From Cubamyces lactineus (Eukaryota > Basidiomycota > Agaricomycetes > Polyporales > Polyporaceae), in contig JACDTU010000002.1 of NCBI GenBank assembly GCA_022376465.1, positions 2,604,001-2,668,000 on the forward strand: DNA of 64,000 bases. The letters are read 5' to 3'. Of this stretch, positions 44,319 to 55,470 are shown in pieces. A model generated the notes under the pieces. The model was not told the origin of the DNA and ran no database searches. It saw only the letters and a program-made list of their open reading frames with translations. Each line of letters opens with the position of its first letter. Within the stretch, counting starts at the first letter, position 1. The position numbers were made by a program, and so were the translations under genes.

Positions 44319-45316
44319 CTACGCTTTCCGATCCTGTGGGTAACGCGAAGCAGTAAGACCACATGGCGATCTCCACGAGGCAGGCTGCTCACTCGAATCA
44401 TGATACTCAAGCGCTGTCGTCCGTCGGGCTTTTCCAGAATAGAATGCTGGTAGTTGTATCGTAGGGAGTCTCTGGGTCGCTGTGTGAGAGCGGCGGATAT
44501 TTCGAGGGGTCGCTGTGTGCTCACCGCTGCAAGTAAACGCTGCCAGACGGGAGAGGGATCTCAAAGCGCTCCGTTGGTGCTGTAGGATTTTCCAACCGCA
44601 GTGTGCGTTGATCTCCCAAAGACACGCCGAGGATCCATGACCTATACAGTTTTGAGAACGCATCGTGCAATAGAGTTCAGAAGCTACCTACCCGCTTGCT
44701 TCAAGGTTATCAACATGTGGCTAACGCCGGCCAAGAAGACACCTAAGTATTTCCCACATAAAATGCGCCTCGTGACTACTCACCAGTATCTCGCCGTTGG
44801 ATGCTAGGTGTAAAATATGAGTCTGAATGTCTTGGTCGGGAAGAATCCGATGCAATTTCTCCAATAGCGGATGCAGGTCGGGCATATCGTCTGGCCAAGA
44901 ACTGACATGCATTTCGCGGTAGTGTCTGATCACTCCGTCGAAGTGACCCTGGCACGCAGCACCGTGAGCCCATCGCGATGTCCTGCCACTTCATTTCAGC
45001 TTACCTCCTGGAAATCATAGAGTTCATCGGGCAAGAACAGTGCCTGGACTGGACCGCCTGCGGACGAGGCCCCCGATGCACGGAGGTACTCTTTTCGCCG
45101 GCGTCGGAATCGGGTGCTCTCCATTGAGTCCAGCTTGCGCAGGGCAGCCTTGAGCAGGACGCATTGCTCGTCGACCCCAAAAAAGCTGGGATAAAACGTG
45201 AAATCTGGCGGTAATGGCCTGCCACCGATGCTTCCGGAGAGGATGTGGGAAGACGACTGCCACCGCTTGGTGAACGACGTACGACATCCGCGGATGAGCG
45301 GACTGAGCAGCACCAT
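44319..45316 (-). CDS. AlkB-homologue-7-like Fe(II)/2-oxoglutarate dioxygenase, probably mitochondrial
   Basis: The chosen Met (45316) opens an acid-free, Arg/Lys/Ser-rich leader (MVLLSPLIRGCRTSFTKRWQ) that fits mitochondrial import. Then come FTFYPSFFGVDEQCVLLKAA, YDFQEGHFDGVIRHYREMHV and LLEKLHRILPDQDIQTHIL. A 29-nt exon (44692-44720) encodes PHVDNLEASG, with the iron-binding HxD motif. It is followed by SWILGVSLGDQRTLRLENP, FEIPLPSGSVYLQR and, after another intron, DSLRYNYQHSILEK with the second His. GRQRLSIMIR carries Arg residues for 2-oxoglutarate. A final short exon gives DRKA and a TAG at 44319-44321. This is the expected motif order for ALKBH7-type proteins, which are linked to mitochondrial stress and necrosis in animals; the fungal role is unknown. 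The gene diverges from a mitochondrial-carrier-like gene. Confidence 0.78.
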
Positions 45317-45608
45317 GGGCTGTGGGGTATGGACGAGCCTGAGGGCGTGTTGCACGAAACGGGAACTCGAGTAGCCCAGCAACTAAGAAAAGCCACACAG
45401 ATCTCAGTCCGCGAATCTTGTGGGACTATGGGCGCCTGTCCCCTCAATCGGGCGCTGTACCGGGAAACGCCGAGCACAGTGCTTTGTGGCGCTAGACGCC
45501 CGCTGCGTCGCCGTTCGGCAAGTTCGCCAGCGTCTGCCACCGTCCACCATCTGCGAGTCCCAGCCTCGTCTCCGCACTCGGCTCCAGGCTTCATGCCCCC
45601 GCACTTGC
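45317..45608. promoter_or_regulatory. Shared divergent promoter between the AlkB7-like and carrier-like genes
   Basis: Only 292 bases lie between the two outward-facing start codons, so the genes must share or abut control sequences. No clear TATA box was seen. Both products look mitochondrial. Confidence 0.45.
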
Positions 45609-46884
45609 ATGTCGGGCAACGCTGAAGATGGTGCACAACAGCAACAGCAAACCAACTCTTTCTATGCTGCCTTGGCGCGCACGGCGACGCGTAGCATCGC
45701 GTTGTACTTCTCGCGGCCGGTGAGATTGTTCAGGCCGTCCAAAGGTGCGTCGATCGTCCTAGGTGGATTGAGTTGGACTCACAGGTCCTTGGTAGTGAGT
45801 GGCTGGCACTCTCTGCGAGGATTGGCCGATAGCCATGGCAAGTCTTTATCACCTTCATACCTCTCATGGCTTGTGAAAGAACACGGGGTACGTTCATCAG
45901 GGCGTATCGCCGCTCCCTTCATCTCATAGCGTTTGGGTAGTGGCTTGTGATTCCGAAGCATTTCCTACCCCCCATGTTCGTGAACGGCCTCCTCGGCGTT
46001 GTCCTCTGGTCGACGTATACCGAAGCATCGAGCTATCTCGAGCCCCATCTCGCCTCCCACCCCACTACCCTTGCTGCTATATCGGGTGCAGCAGCTGGCG
46101 GTGCTCAGGCCATCCTTGCGGCCCCAGCGGAGAACATGCGCTTCGCACTGGAAGGGACTTCACGTGCTACGGGATGGCATGATGCGTGGAAGGAAGTCTT
46201 CCGCCGCACCGAACCCTCGACGCATCTGCCGCGCCAAGAGCAGATGCATGAAGCACGTCAGGTCAGAGACTGGATGAGAGAGGTCGGTGAAATGGCAGGC
46301 CGTGGCTGGGACGGTTGGGGCTGGGGGTGTGCCAAAGACATCTGCGGTACGGCAGGGATTGTTCGTTCATGCGTTGCCCGCGTCCGCGAATTCACTCCCG
46401 CCCACGTAATACAGGTTTCGCTGTCTTCTTTGCCATATTCGACGTCACGCGGCGGTGCGCCATCGAGGCCAAGAACTTCGCGCAAGGCGCACTAGAACAT
46501 ACCCTGATCGCGGACAAGCAGCAGGGCCCCCTCCGCAAGCACACGCCTCGAATCGTGCACGCTACGACACTCGTCACAGGGGGCGCCATCGCGGGCTATG
46601 CATACGAGCTGGTTTGCCGTCCCTGGGATGCAGCGCGCAAAGCGGTGCATATCGACAGGCTCTCTCCGGTACACAAGCAGCACACCATTCCAGCCGTCAT
46701 CATGCGAAAGGTCCATGAAGACGGCATCCTCGCCTTGTTCAAGAACCCAGCACACGTTCCTCACGATCCTTCAGCATCGCAGGTGCGGCGACGTCTGAAC
46801 GTCGCTTTACGTACTCTGGGACGCGTCGGGCCCTGGGGTGTAGGTTTTCTCGTGTGGGAAGCCTTTGGACCCGGTCTATCATAG
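45609..46884 (+). CDS. Mitochondrial-carrier-like protein with a degenerate first repeat
   Basis: Three exons: 45609-45887, then after a GTACGT intron the exon beginning WLVIPKHFLPPMFVNGLLGV, then after an intron in the codon following AKDIC, GFAVFFAIFDVTRR to a TAG at 46882-46884. Carrier (SLC25) signatures are present twice. APAENMRFALEG fits PxExxR, and CRPWDAARKA fits PxDxxR, each after a small-residue membrane helix (AAISGAAAGGAQAILAAPAE and GGAIAGYAYELVCRP). The first repeat has only RPVRLFRPSK, which lacks the acidic residue. The spacing between signatures is also irregular, with a charged stretch rich in Arg, Glu and Trp. A proline-rich helix (VGPWGVGFLVWEAFGPGLS) ends the protein. 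It is probably an inner or outer mitochondrial membrane protein. Transport activity cannot be assumed. Confidence 0.65.
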
Positions 46885-49800
46885 GATCTAGTACCGATAT
46901 CACGACCGATATCTAATGCAGCCTACTCTCAGAGCATCTGGTTTGTCGTCCCCCTCGTAATCGGCCTGGAAGATTTGTTACCCTGATATCGGAAGTTGTT
47001 TCCAGAGAGCCGTCTGAGCCCAACTGGATAAGTGCCAACTTTGCGATTCATCTGATCAGCCGCCTCGATTCCAGAAACAACGCCGCTCTCCACGGCCACA
47101 AAGGTGGCTACTAGACGAGGCCCAACAAGATAGCAATTGGCCTAGACGTCAGAAGCCCTGCAAAGCTGATCGCTCGTGACTCGCCTCCCGAGTCGATACT
47201 TTGACCGAATCAATGTGCAGATGACTGGCTGAACCCGAACTCGCCGATGACGGTCGGATAACTTCGAACAGGCTTTTGAACTACCGAGCTGCGGAACTAG
47301 CAAAGGCAAGACGATACAACATGCCACACCCACGTGCAACCCGTCCAATACATTCCATATCGCACCTGGCGGTGGGTGATGACGCTGTCTGGCCCCCCGT
47401 ATATGGTCAGCCGTGATCCAAGACTGTTTCGTAGACGTGGTGTAGCTTGGGGCGGTCTGGAACCAGGATTGCAGGCCTGCCAACCAAGCTGTTGTCGAAC
47501 GAAGTCGGCATGAGAGTGGACGGAAACAGGATATTGAAGACCAACTCGGAACGGCTGTTGTACGGCATGGGTGGTCAGCTTCCACGCGCTTCGCCGGGTG
47601 ACAAAGATTCGAACTTGGCGGGCCCGAGGCTCTTCAGCTACACTCTGTGCCTATGTTGACTCGGGGACATCCAGCAAACCGCAAAGACGAGTTGCGGCGT
47701 TGACGTTGTTGACGGTATCGTTCAGGGCGATGATCGACGGTTCCCTAAGACTCCAAGACCCGGGAAGTTGGACAGCTTGCGGATTGTCAGTCAGTACGTG
47801 ACAAACAACTCTGCAGGTTTGGTCCAACATACATCTGCCGCTCGAGTGCGATTGTGAACCGGGTCCACCCGTTCTCCTTCACGGACCATCGTACTTCGTG
47901 TTATCCTGATCGACGGGAATGCACGAATGACGCCAGCGCTGCTCAGAACGGCGAAATTATCCTTCCATTGTCCTGGTTCTGGTTCGTCCCTCGATTTGTG
48001 CTGGTAGCCCTATGCCTGCGCCCCACTCACGCACTCGCAGACGCAGACGAGCTCCGCGCACTACCACGATGTCATAATCCTGACGCATGTGGCCCAGGTG
48101 ATGCCAATTACATGTCCCAGCTAAGTGGTGTCTCAATGCCCGCTGTCCAGCCGGAAGCCACGCCTGCCTGCCTTTGGTTGCATGACCCGTGTTAAGCTAT
48201 CGGGAAAGCCCTACCCGGGTTCCATGATCATCGCAATCCCGGCATAGGATGAGTATGAGCCACTTCGAATGCGCAGCCTCATATATTGGGCGCGCACGGG
48301 TGTCTTTCAAGGTGAGCGTCGAGTCAACGAACAGAATCAGCAGGTTCCGCGTTCACGAAGCCGCATCGAGCGTAGGAGGACTTTCGCCAAACATAGCTGC
48401 GAATGTAGACGCCAGGCTGGTGCGAGTCTTCATGGAGCAACCTGGAGCATGCCAGCGATGACATATACGATAGCTCCATACCCCTCCCGCGCTGCTCGAA
48501 GCCCCTGCCCTGGATGCGCATGGAGGCCTGCAACGATACCGCTGCATGCTCACCCTCGTCGGCCTCCTGGTATCGTATACGCGTCCCCCCAATTTTCCCG
48601 TCGCAGCTCGTCATGAGGTTTGTGCAGATCGGTCGATCCATAGCATCGAGAATGAAGTTCGTTGGACGATACGTACTGCCTGCCTATTCATTTCGCTTCC
48701 GACTCTCGGCTTAGGAGATGACCAAAGTCGACGAGAGGCCGTCGTCCTCGGGCAAGGGCGAAGAGAGGGAGTGTTCACAGGAAAGTCACCGGAGCATACG
48801 CAAGCAATGTGAGTCGACGGGCAGGAGCGTCGCGGAGTTGAGTCGGACGCCAAACGGTCAATCTCTTGTCTACGGCCGCGATTTGATAAGACAATCTCCA
48901 GAGAGGTACACAGGCAAGCGGACGAGCCTCTGACGCAGCACAGCGGTTGTATTGACGGGTTATAGTGCTAGTGCCTACCTTGTTTGAAGTACAAAGTGAC
49001 GTGTCAGCCGAAAACCGTCTATCGCAAAAACCGGGAGAACGCACTATATTCTGGTCCAACCAATACCAGTTGACGCCGTTGAATACTCTCGATTATATGG
49101 CCGAGCAACCCATCCTAAGCAAGCAAAACGCTCGCACTCTCCGAAGGCGAGTTCCTTGCCTTTCCATGTGTGGTTTGATGTGATTGCGTGGTCATTGACG
49201 GCATAAATTGCGCAGCGGCATCGTTCTCACTCCTGACAGGGGGCTCCAGGGCTACCCAGGAGGATGGGTGTGAGTCTCCATGCCTGCGGTGCGGCTTTCA
49301 GCGAACACTGACGCGTCGCACTTCTACGGCCTCGTAATAGCCCACGTATCCGCTTTCATGCCACCAATCCGAAGCCTCCTTCGAGCGCGATATTGCATCC
49401 GCGAGGTGTCCGTCACCTGTCTCTTCAATTCCAGCGCGTCGCGGCGGCCTTGCTCTCCTCTGAAAGTAGGTGGTTCACTTCTGCTTTCTAGTCGGCGGTG
49501 AACAGCCAGGTGATGCACGCCCCCGAGAACCCTCGAACTCTGTCGCGGGCGAACAGGGCTGGCTCATATCCGTCGCTCTAGCACCGGACGGCATGGTGGA
49601 CCACCATTGGGCGCGGCGTCTCGCCTTGATCCACACGTCCTGCGTGCATCTCCTCGCGCCTATGTGGAGGCCTATGGAGGCCCAGCTCTCGAACGCGAAG
49701 AGGGGACAGGGGATCTACTTCTCTAGTGCCTAACGGGAATGCCTTTTTTGATTTGATTGCCAAATTTGTAGACGAGCGGTTCTAGGGCATGTCTGCACCC

Positions 49801-50336
49801 TTGGAGTGGGCATGGGGCTTCGTATATACCTTAACGAGACGTACCAAGAGATGATTTTGCTGGAACCATGAAAAATGGCGTCTCTGCGAAGGGGTTCGAA
49901 GCAACGGGCTGAGCAAGCGAGACGGCGAGGTTGCAGGTATATAGCTTGCTTTGTAAAGGGATCGATCGATGTGTAGATTGATGTTCATGTATACCTGTTG
50001 GCATTGGGAAGGGGCACAATGAGCGCTGACACTGCAGGTCGTGTAGTACAACGATCCTGCCGGCCGCCGCACAGCTTGCTGTACGAGAGCGCGCGTTAAT
50101 CCAGAACGCGTCGCGCGCGTAGATCAGTCGCGACCCACGTGATCGATACCAAAGAGGCGCGCCGCGCGCCCCTGCGACTTCTGGCAAGTTCGATCGCGAT
50201 TGCCTCTTCAGTCGTCCCCGCCTCCGCCGTAAATACCGCCCAAAGGTCCGTGCTATGCCATCTTGTCTGCCGTTCTAGTCCATCTGAAAACATATCGTCC
50301 TACGCTTTCGTGCCTGCTCGACACACCTCGCGCACC
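46885..50336. other. Gene-poor region of about 3.4 kb
   Basis: I find no supported gene between the carrier-like gene and the CHORD-CS gene. Open frames of 60-150 codons occur on both strands without motifs. One plus-strand frame (47854-48195) has a hydrophobic stretch and several cysteines but no Met near it, and another (49470-49733) has no recognisable fold. No repeats, transposon proteins or RNA genes were recognised. The last 100 bases before 50337 are C/T-rich and fit the promoter of the next gene. Confidence 0.4.
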
Positions 50337-51696
50337 ATGGTCCGCTGCACACACAAGGGTTGTGGTCAGGAGTTTGATCCCGAGAACAATGGTCCCGAGA
50401 GCTGCACCTACCACCCGGGCGCGCCGATCTTCCACGAAGGCTCAAAGTCGTGGTCGTGCTGCTCGGACGTGAACAAACCGGTGCTGGACTTTGACGACTT
50501 CATGAAGATACCGGTGCGTATATCATCCGCGATCGCGTGCGACCTCAGAGACGTACTCAATCGATGTGCACGTAGGGATGCGCGAAGGGTCAACACACCG
50601 ATGAAGCACCCAAAGTCGCACCCAAACCGCAGCCCGCACCGCAAGCCAACCTAACCATGACCTCATCCCAGGCTGGGACGGAGACATACTCTTCCGCCCC
50701 GACCCCCAAAGCTCCTACAGAGGCTGCACCTGCACCCAAAATTGTGGAGGAGGAGGACGACCTGTCTGTCCCCGTTCCTCCTGGGACGGTATGCCGCCAT
50801 AAAGGCTGCAATGTGGCATACGAGAGCGATGAGTTGCACCGTAAGGAAGGAGGTGCGGCCGCTGAGTGTACCTACCACCCCAAGCCAGTACGTGTTACCT
50901 TCGCGTTGCGCCCCATAATGTTTCCTAACAATCCCTCTCACAGCCAATTTTCCATGAAGGGAGCAAGGTATCTATCAGCGCTACATTCGCTGCGTTACGT
51001 TTGGCCAACAACATTTCACAGGGTTATCTCTGCTGCAAACGCAGGGTCCTTGAGTTCGACGAATTCCTGAGGATTGAGGGCTGCACAAAGGGCCGACATG
51101 TCTTCGTGCCCAAGAAGACTGCGGAACCCGTGAGTCCATTAGTCCCGGTACATTTTGCGGTGATAACGAGTCTGACTGTATCCATAGGAGGAAGAGCAGT
51201 TTACCCAGTGCCGCATCGACCACTACCAGACACCTACCGAAGTGCATGCTTCGGTATTTGCTAAACAGGCAGATGCCAATACTAGCATCGTGAAAATTGA
51301 AGAAAACGAGGTAGGCCCCTTTGACCGCTGTATTTCCGTGGTGATTTGCTCACTCGAAGGCCTCTAGGTGTTCCTTGATCTCTATCTTCCCGGGAAGAAG
51401 AGGTTCCGTAAGACGTTGAGTCTCTGGGGACCGGTAAAACCAGACGAGTCGTCGTACAAATTCTTCGGCACCAAGGTGAGCCCCTCAAAAGCCATCCACC
51501 GGATATATGCTGACTGACAATCACCGACCAGCTGGAGCTTAAGCTGAGGAAGGCGGACACTCGCAGCTGGACATTGCTCGAGAAAACGGACCGGGATCTT
51601 GGGAACATCAACTTCACGTTCGGCGTCGGGGGTAGGACGGGCACGATCGGCGCAAAGGAGCTCATCCTGGACGATGTCAACCGTGCGCGTGTGTGA
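50337..51696 (+). CDS. CHORD- and CS-domain Hsp90 co-chaperone (RAR1/CHP1 type)
   Basis: The first zinc-binding CHORD domain starts at residue 1: MVRCTHKGCGQEFDPENNGP, SCTYHPGAPIFHEGSKSWSC and DVNKPVLDFDDFMKIPGCAK. After a Pro/Ala/Glu linker, the second CHORD domain has CRHKGCNVAYESDE, CTYHPKPPIFHEGSKGYLCC, KRRVLEFDEFLRIEGCTKGR and HVFV. Both keep the Cys/His pattern for two zinc ions each. A CS (p23-like) domain follows: CRIDHYQTPTEVHASVFAKQ, EVFLDLYLPGKKRF, YKFFGTKLELKLRKADTRSW and TLLEKTD. The C-terminus has GAKELILDDVNRARV before the TGA at 51694-51696. This layout of CHORD-CHORD-CS is that of the animal/fungal Hsp90-binding co-chaperones (plants split it between RAR1 and SGT1). At least seven short introns. 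It converges with mtIF2, 141 bases apart. Confidence 0.9.
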
Positions 51697-51837
51697 TGTG
51701 CGCGCTGGGGTTTCGAGCAACACGGACTAGATAGCCCAGCAATTTGTAGAGGAGTAGTGTGTCTGTAGCGCTAGCATAATATGATGTGGTCTAATGATAC
51801 TGTCTAGTGCGTGTGAGTCCGCGGGGAGTTATATGGC

Positions 51838-54800
51838 CTATAGGGTACCGGGCAGCGTGACCTCCTCGTACATCTCGATGGTGTCGCCCACGCGGAGGTC
51901 GTTGAAGTCGGCAAGATTGAGGCCGCACTCGCTGCCTTTGCCAATCTCCATGACGTCGTTCTTGTGTTGCCTGAGTGTCTCAAGACGACCTACGAAGTTC
52001 TCGTCAACAATGCCGAAGACCGTAAACGAATATAATCGTTGACTCACCTTCATGGACGATCTGGCCGTTACGGACGACACGGGCAATCTTGTCCTTGGCG
52101 ACAACGCCGTTGGACACACGACAGCCGCCCACCTGCTTGGTCTTCTTTCCCTTGACGTGGATGTCAAACAGCTGGAGCACCGTCGCCTCTCCCGTGACGC
52201 GCTTCTCGATGACGGGCGGAAGTAGCTCAATCACGCGCGCCTTAACCTCGTCCATGAGCTTGTAAATGACCGAAGACGTGAGGATGGGGACGTGTTGCGA
52301 CTGCGCCTCGTTCTCCACGGAGCGCGGGGCCTTGACGTTGAACGCGACGATCATGCCTGCGAAGCATCAGTACTCGGCCGACACGATGAGAGGGGCGGAA
52401 CTATATCACCTTCAGCAGTCTTGGCTCGCAAGACGTCCGACTCGGTGACATCCCCGACACCGGTGGACACAATCTTCACTCGCGCGAGATCGTTGCCGAT
52501 ACCCTCCACGGCGCCTTTGACGGCCTCAACGGTGCCACTGACATCTCCCTTGATGATGAGACGCAATTCCTTCGGCCCAGTGGGGGTCTCCGCGGCCTCG
52601 CTGGAGTCTTCGTCCTCCTCGGCCTCACGCCTTTCACGCTCGGAACGGCGCTGCTCGTTGATAGCTTCCAGGTCAACGAGGGACGCCTCCATCTCGGCCT
52701 TGCGGATGCGGTTCGCCAACGCCTTCTTGATGTCGGCCTCGGGTCCCGTCAAGACCTCATCTCCGGCGTTGGGGAGCTCTTTCCACCCACTGACGGTCAC
52801 GGCCATGCCGGGGTAGGCAACCTTCACGGCCTTCCCGTTAGAGTCGCTCAAGAGGCGCACTTTGGCAGATGCCATGCCGCAGATCAGGTGCTGACCAGGC
52901 TTGAGGTTACCCCGAAGCACAAGGACCGTACCGACGGGACTACAACGGCCCGTGTGGTTGGTGAGATTATCCGAAGAAGATTACCACGGACACGTACCCA
53001 AGACCCTTTGCAACCTTTGACTCCAAGACATAGCCGTGCAACGTACCTTCACGCTCCGCGCGGAGGTCTTGCATCTCTGCTAGAGCGGATATGGTCTCGA
53101 CCAGCTGGTCCAAGCCTTGACCAGTCAATCCAGATACGTGCACGACAGGAACATCACCACCGAAGGTTTCCAGCTGGATTCCCTCTCCGAGCAGCGCGTT
53201 CTCAACCTTAGACTAGATATTTGCTCAGTATGAAGGTGTCCACTGCGATTGCCCTTGAATTACTTACGATGTCTACACCGGGCTTGTCTACCTTGTTGAT
53301 AGCAACGACAAGGCCGACGTTGGACTTCTTCACAAGCTCGATAACTTCGCGGGTCTGCGGCATGATCCCGTCGTCCGCTGCTACTACAAGCACGACCACA
53401 TCGGTTACGCTTGCGCCACGAGCACGCATGGCGGAAAAGGCTGCGTGTCCAGGGGTATCGAGGAACGTGATTGTTCGCTCGGATGCGGACGAACCTCCAC
53501 TCCCGGGTACTGGGACGGAGAAGGCACCGATATGTTGGGTGATACCGCCTGCCTCACCTTTGGCAACAGACGTAGATCGAAGGGTATCCAAGAGCGTCGT
53601 CTTTCCGTGGTCCACATGTCCCATGATTGTCACTACAGGCGGGCGAGAGGGGAGTGTTGATGGGTCTGCTGGTAGGGGACTGGATGTACATATTAGCGGC
53701 ATGTAATATGATGGAGGGAAGCGCATTGCGCACGGGGGATAGATGTCAAACGCGGCCTCGTCATTGACAACCGGATTGCGATTGAACTCCAGGGCGAGGA
53801 GAGAAGCATATTCAGAGGTAAGCACTGTATGAAATGATTCGTGAACGTGAACAAACATCTTCGATCAGTAGCAAAGACACTTACTATGATCGTGGGATGC
53901 CTCGGCCTCCATTCCTACTCGGATCATTTTGCGACGCAGGACGTCTGTATACGAGTTAAGTCAAACGGATGTTTCCGCACATGCGAGTTCCATATAACAT
54001 ACCGAGTTTGACATTGAGGAGCTTAGCGAGATTGCCCACGGTGATGACGCTTGGAATGAAGACGTCCACATTGACTGCCTTGAGCAGTTTGGGTGCCTTC
54101 TTCTTTTCCTCCTTCTCCTTCACCTTTGCGCGTGAACTGGAGTCGCGAGACTTGTCTAGGACTGCAGAATCGTCTTTGAGGCTAGCAAGAAGCGAACCTC
54201 TCGTCTTGAACTGCGCGCGGTTATGCCTGTCGCCCCGTCCGGATCCCCGTGTGGGCTCATCCACCACAGCGGCACTCGCCCAGCTCGCTGAGGCAGTCCT
54301 CTTCCCCTTCTCGCGTGTGTCTGAGCCGTCCTGCTCGGTTTCATTAGAATCTTGACGGCTTTGCTTCTCCACTAACGCATCTGACGCTTGCTTGATGCGG
54401 TCCTTGTGGAGGATTCTATCGAGTGCGCCTAATGAATCCGATCCCTTGGAGCTTGGCTGTCGTTGATTCGACTGAGATGACTTGGACGATGTGTTGTTTT
54501 GGTTGTTGTTCGCTCCTGATGCCCGCGAGCCCGAGTTCTGGCCATTACGGGAGGAGGGAGAACGTATAACTTCCCGTATATCACCCAAACCCAGCTTCGT
54601 GGATTTGGAAGCTGGCTGTGGGGGTGCCCAGCTGCGCTTCTGAGGTACACTCGGCCCCGCCTTTTGGCTGCTTGAAGTGTCTGCACTTGGGCCAGGCTGC
54701 GTGGGTATAGCCCAACTCCGGCTGCGGGGTACGTTCGGAGAAGAGCCATTCTTAGCATCAGCTAGAAGCTGAGGCTTGTGAGCTTTAGCACCACTGTAGT

Positions 54801-54896
54801 TTATAGAAGTACAATGCGTACCACGGCCTGTGCCGATGAAGACGAGGCACGAATGCCTGGCCGGGAAAGGCGAAGTGAACGGTGCGCGTGATGCAT
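51838..54896 (-). CDS. Mitochondrial translation initiation factor IF-2
   Basis: This is a GTPase that delivers initiator tRNA to the mitochondrial ribosome. The chosen start (54896) gives [20 protein letters not shown], a strong mitochondrial presequence. A 54-bp intron then joins in frame to [20 protein letters not shown]. The following linker has two related units, [12 protein letters not shown] and [12 protein letters not shown], then a long Ser/Asn/Lys-rich segment. The conserved part starts with [20 protein letters not shown]. The G domain has [16 protein letters not shown] (G1), [10 protein letters not shown] (G2), [10 protein letters not shown] (G3) and AINKVDKP (G4). After it come [19 protein letters not shown] and [20 protein letters not shown] in domain [21 protein letters not shown] in domain III, and a C2 domain with [20 protein letters not shown] and EVTLPGTL before the TAG at 51838-51840. 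The upstream start is inferred, not proven. Confidence 0.9.
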
Positions 54897-55470
54897 CGTA
54901 GACGAGTAGTCGGTAATGAGTGGAGTTCTAGGCAAGCATCCGTACGATAGCTGACAAGAGCAACAGCCAAAGACTAATAGCCAGACACCAGTCCGTCTAT
55001 AAGGAGAGGACAAACACAAGCAAGAGCACGAGCCGGACGCACGCACGGAATACTCGGAGTCGGAGAGAGCAGTCGACGCTACAAGCGCTGTGAGCGAATG
55101 CATGCCGCCCAGAAATTACGGGCGGCACGTGGCACGCCCATCGGACGTAGCCGAACATTCCATTTAGGAAACTGCTGTCGTATCTCGAACGGAAATGGGC
55201 CAAGGTTACTACTACTAGTAGCCTGAGTCGCAGTCGGTCTTGAACTTCACTAGCTCGCCAGGTTAAGGGTAAGGTCGATCACTGTATCATCAACCGGAGT
55301 TAGCTAGGAACGAGTTCAGGTCTACCTAGAATGGAATCTCGTAGTAACATACCTGTATCTCATGCACCTACCACTAGATCCCGTCGCAGATCTACTGCAT
55401 AGGGCCGTAGACTCTCGAGCAGGTATTAGCGATCCTCACTGTCACGCCTCAAGCAATACGTTCATAAGGC
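54897..55470. other. Intergenic: promoter of mtIF2 and 3' flank of the RNA cyclase
   Basis: About 570 bases between two genes on the minus strand. No gene is supported. Composition is more AT-rich around 55200-55330, and the mtIF2 promoter should lie just above 54896. Confidence 0.45.

Noticed and set aside
45720..45790. Possible 40-bp intron in the first exon of the carrier-like gene (GTGCGT ... CACAG)
   Set aside because: Removing it leads to an in-frame stop shortly after; reading through keeps a long open frame into the next exon.
47598..47665. tRNA-like A-box (TAGCTGAAGAG) and B-box-like (GTTCGAATC) motifs on the minus strand
   Set aside because: The two motifs are only about 26 bases apart, too close for a tRNA, and no acceptor stem can be formed. 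Probably chance.
47854..48195. Plus-strand 113-codon frame with a hydrophobic stretch and several Cys, resembling a small secreted protein
   Set aside because: The hydrophobic stretch begins about 35 residues in with no Met just before it, and the frame has no supporting splice sites or homologous motif.
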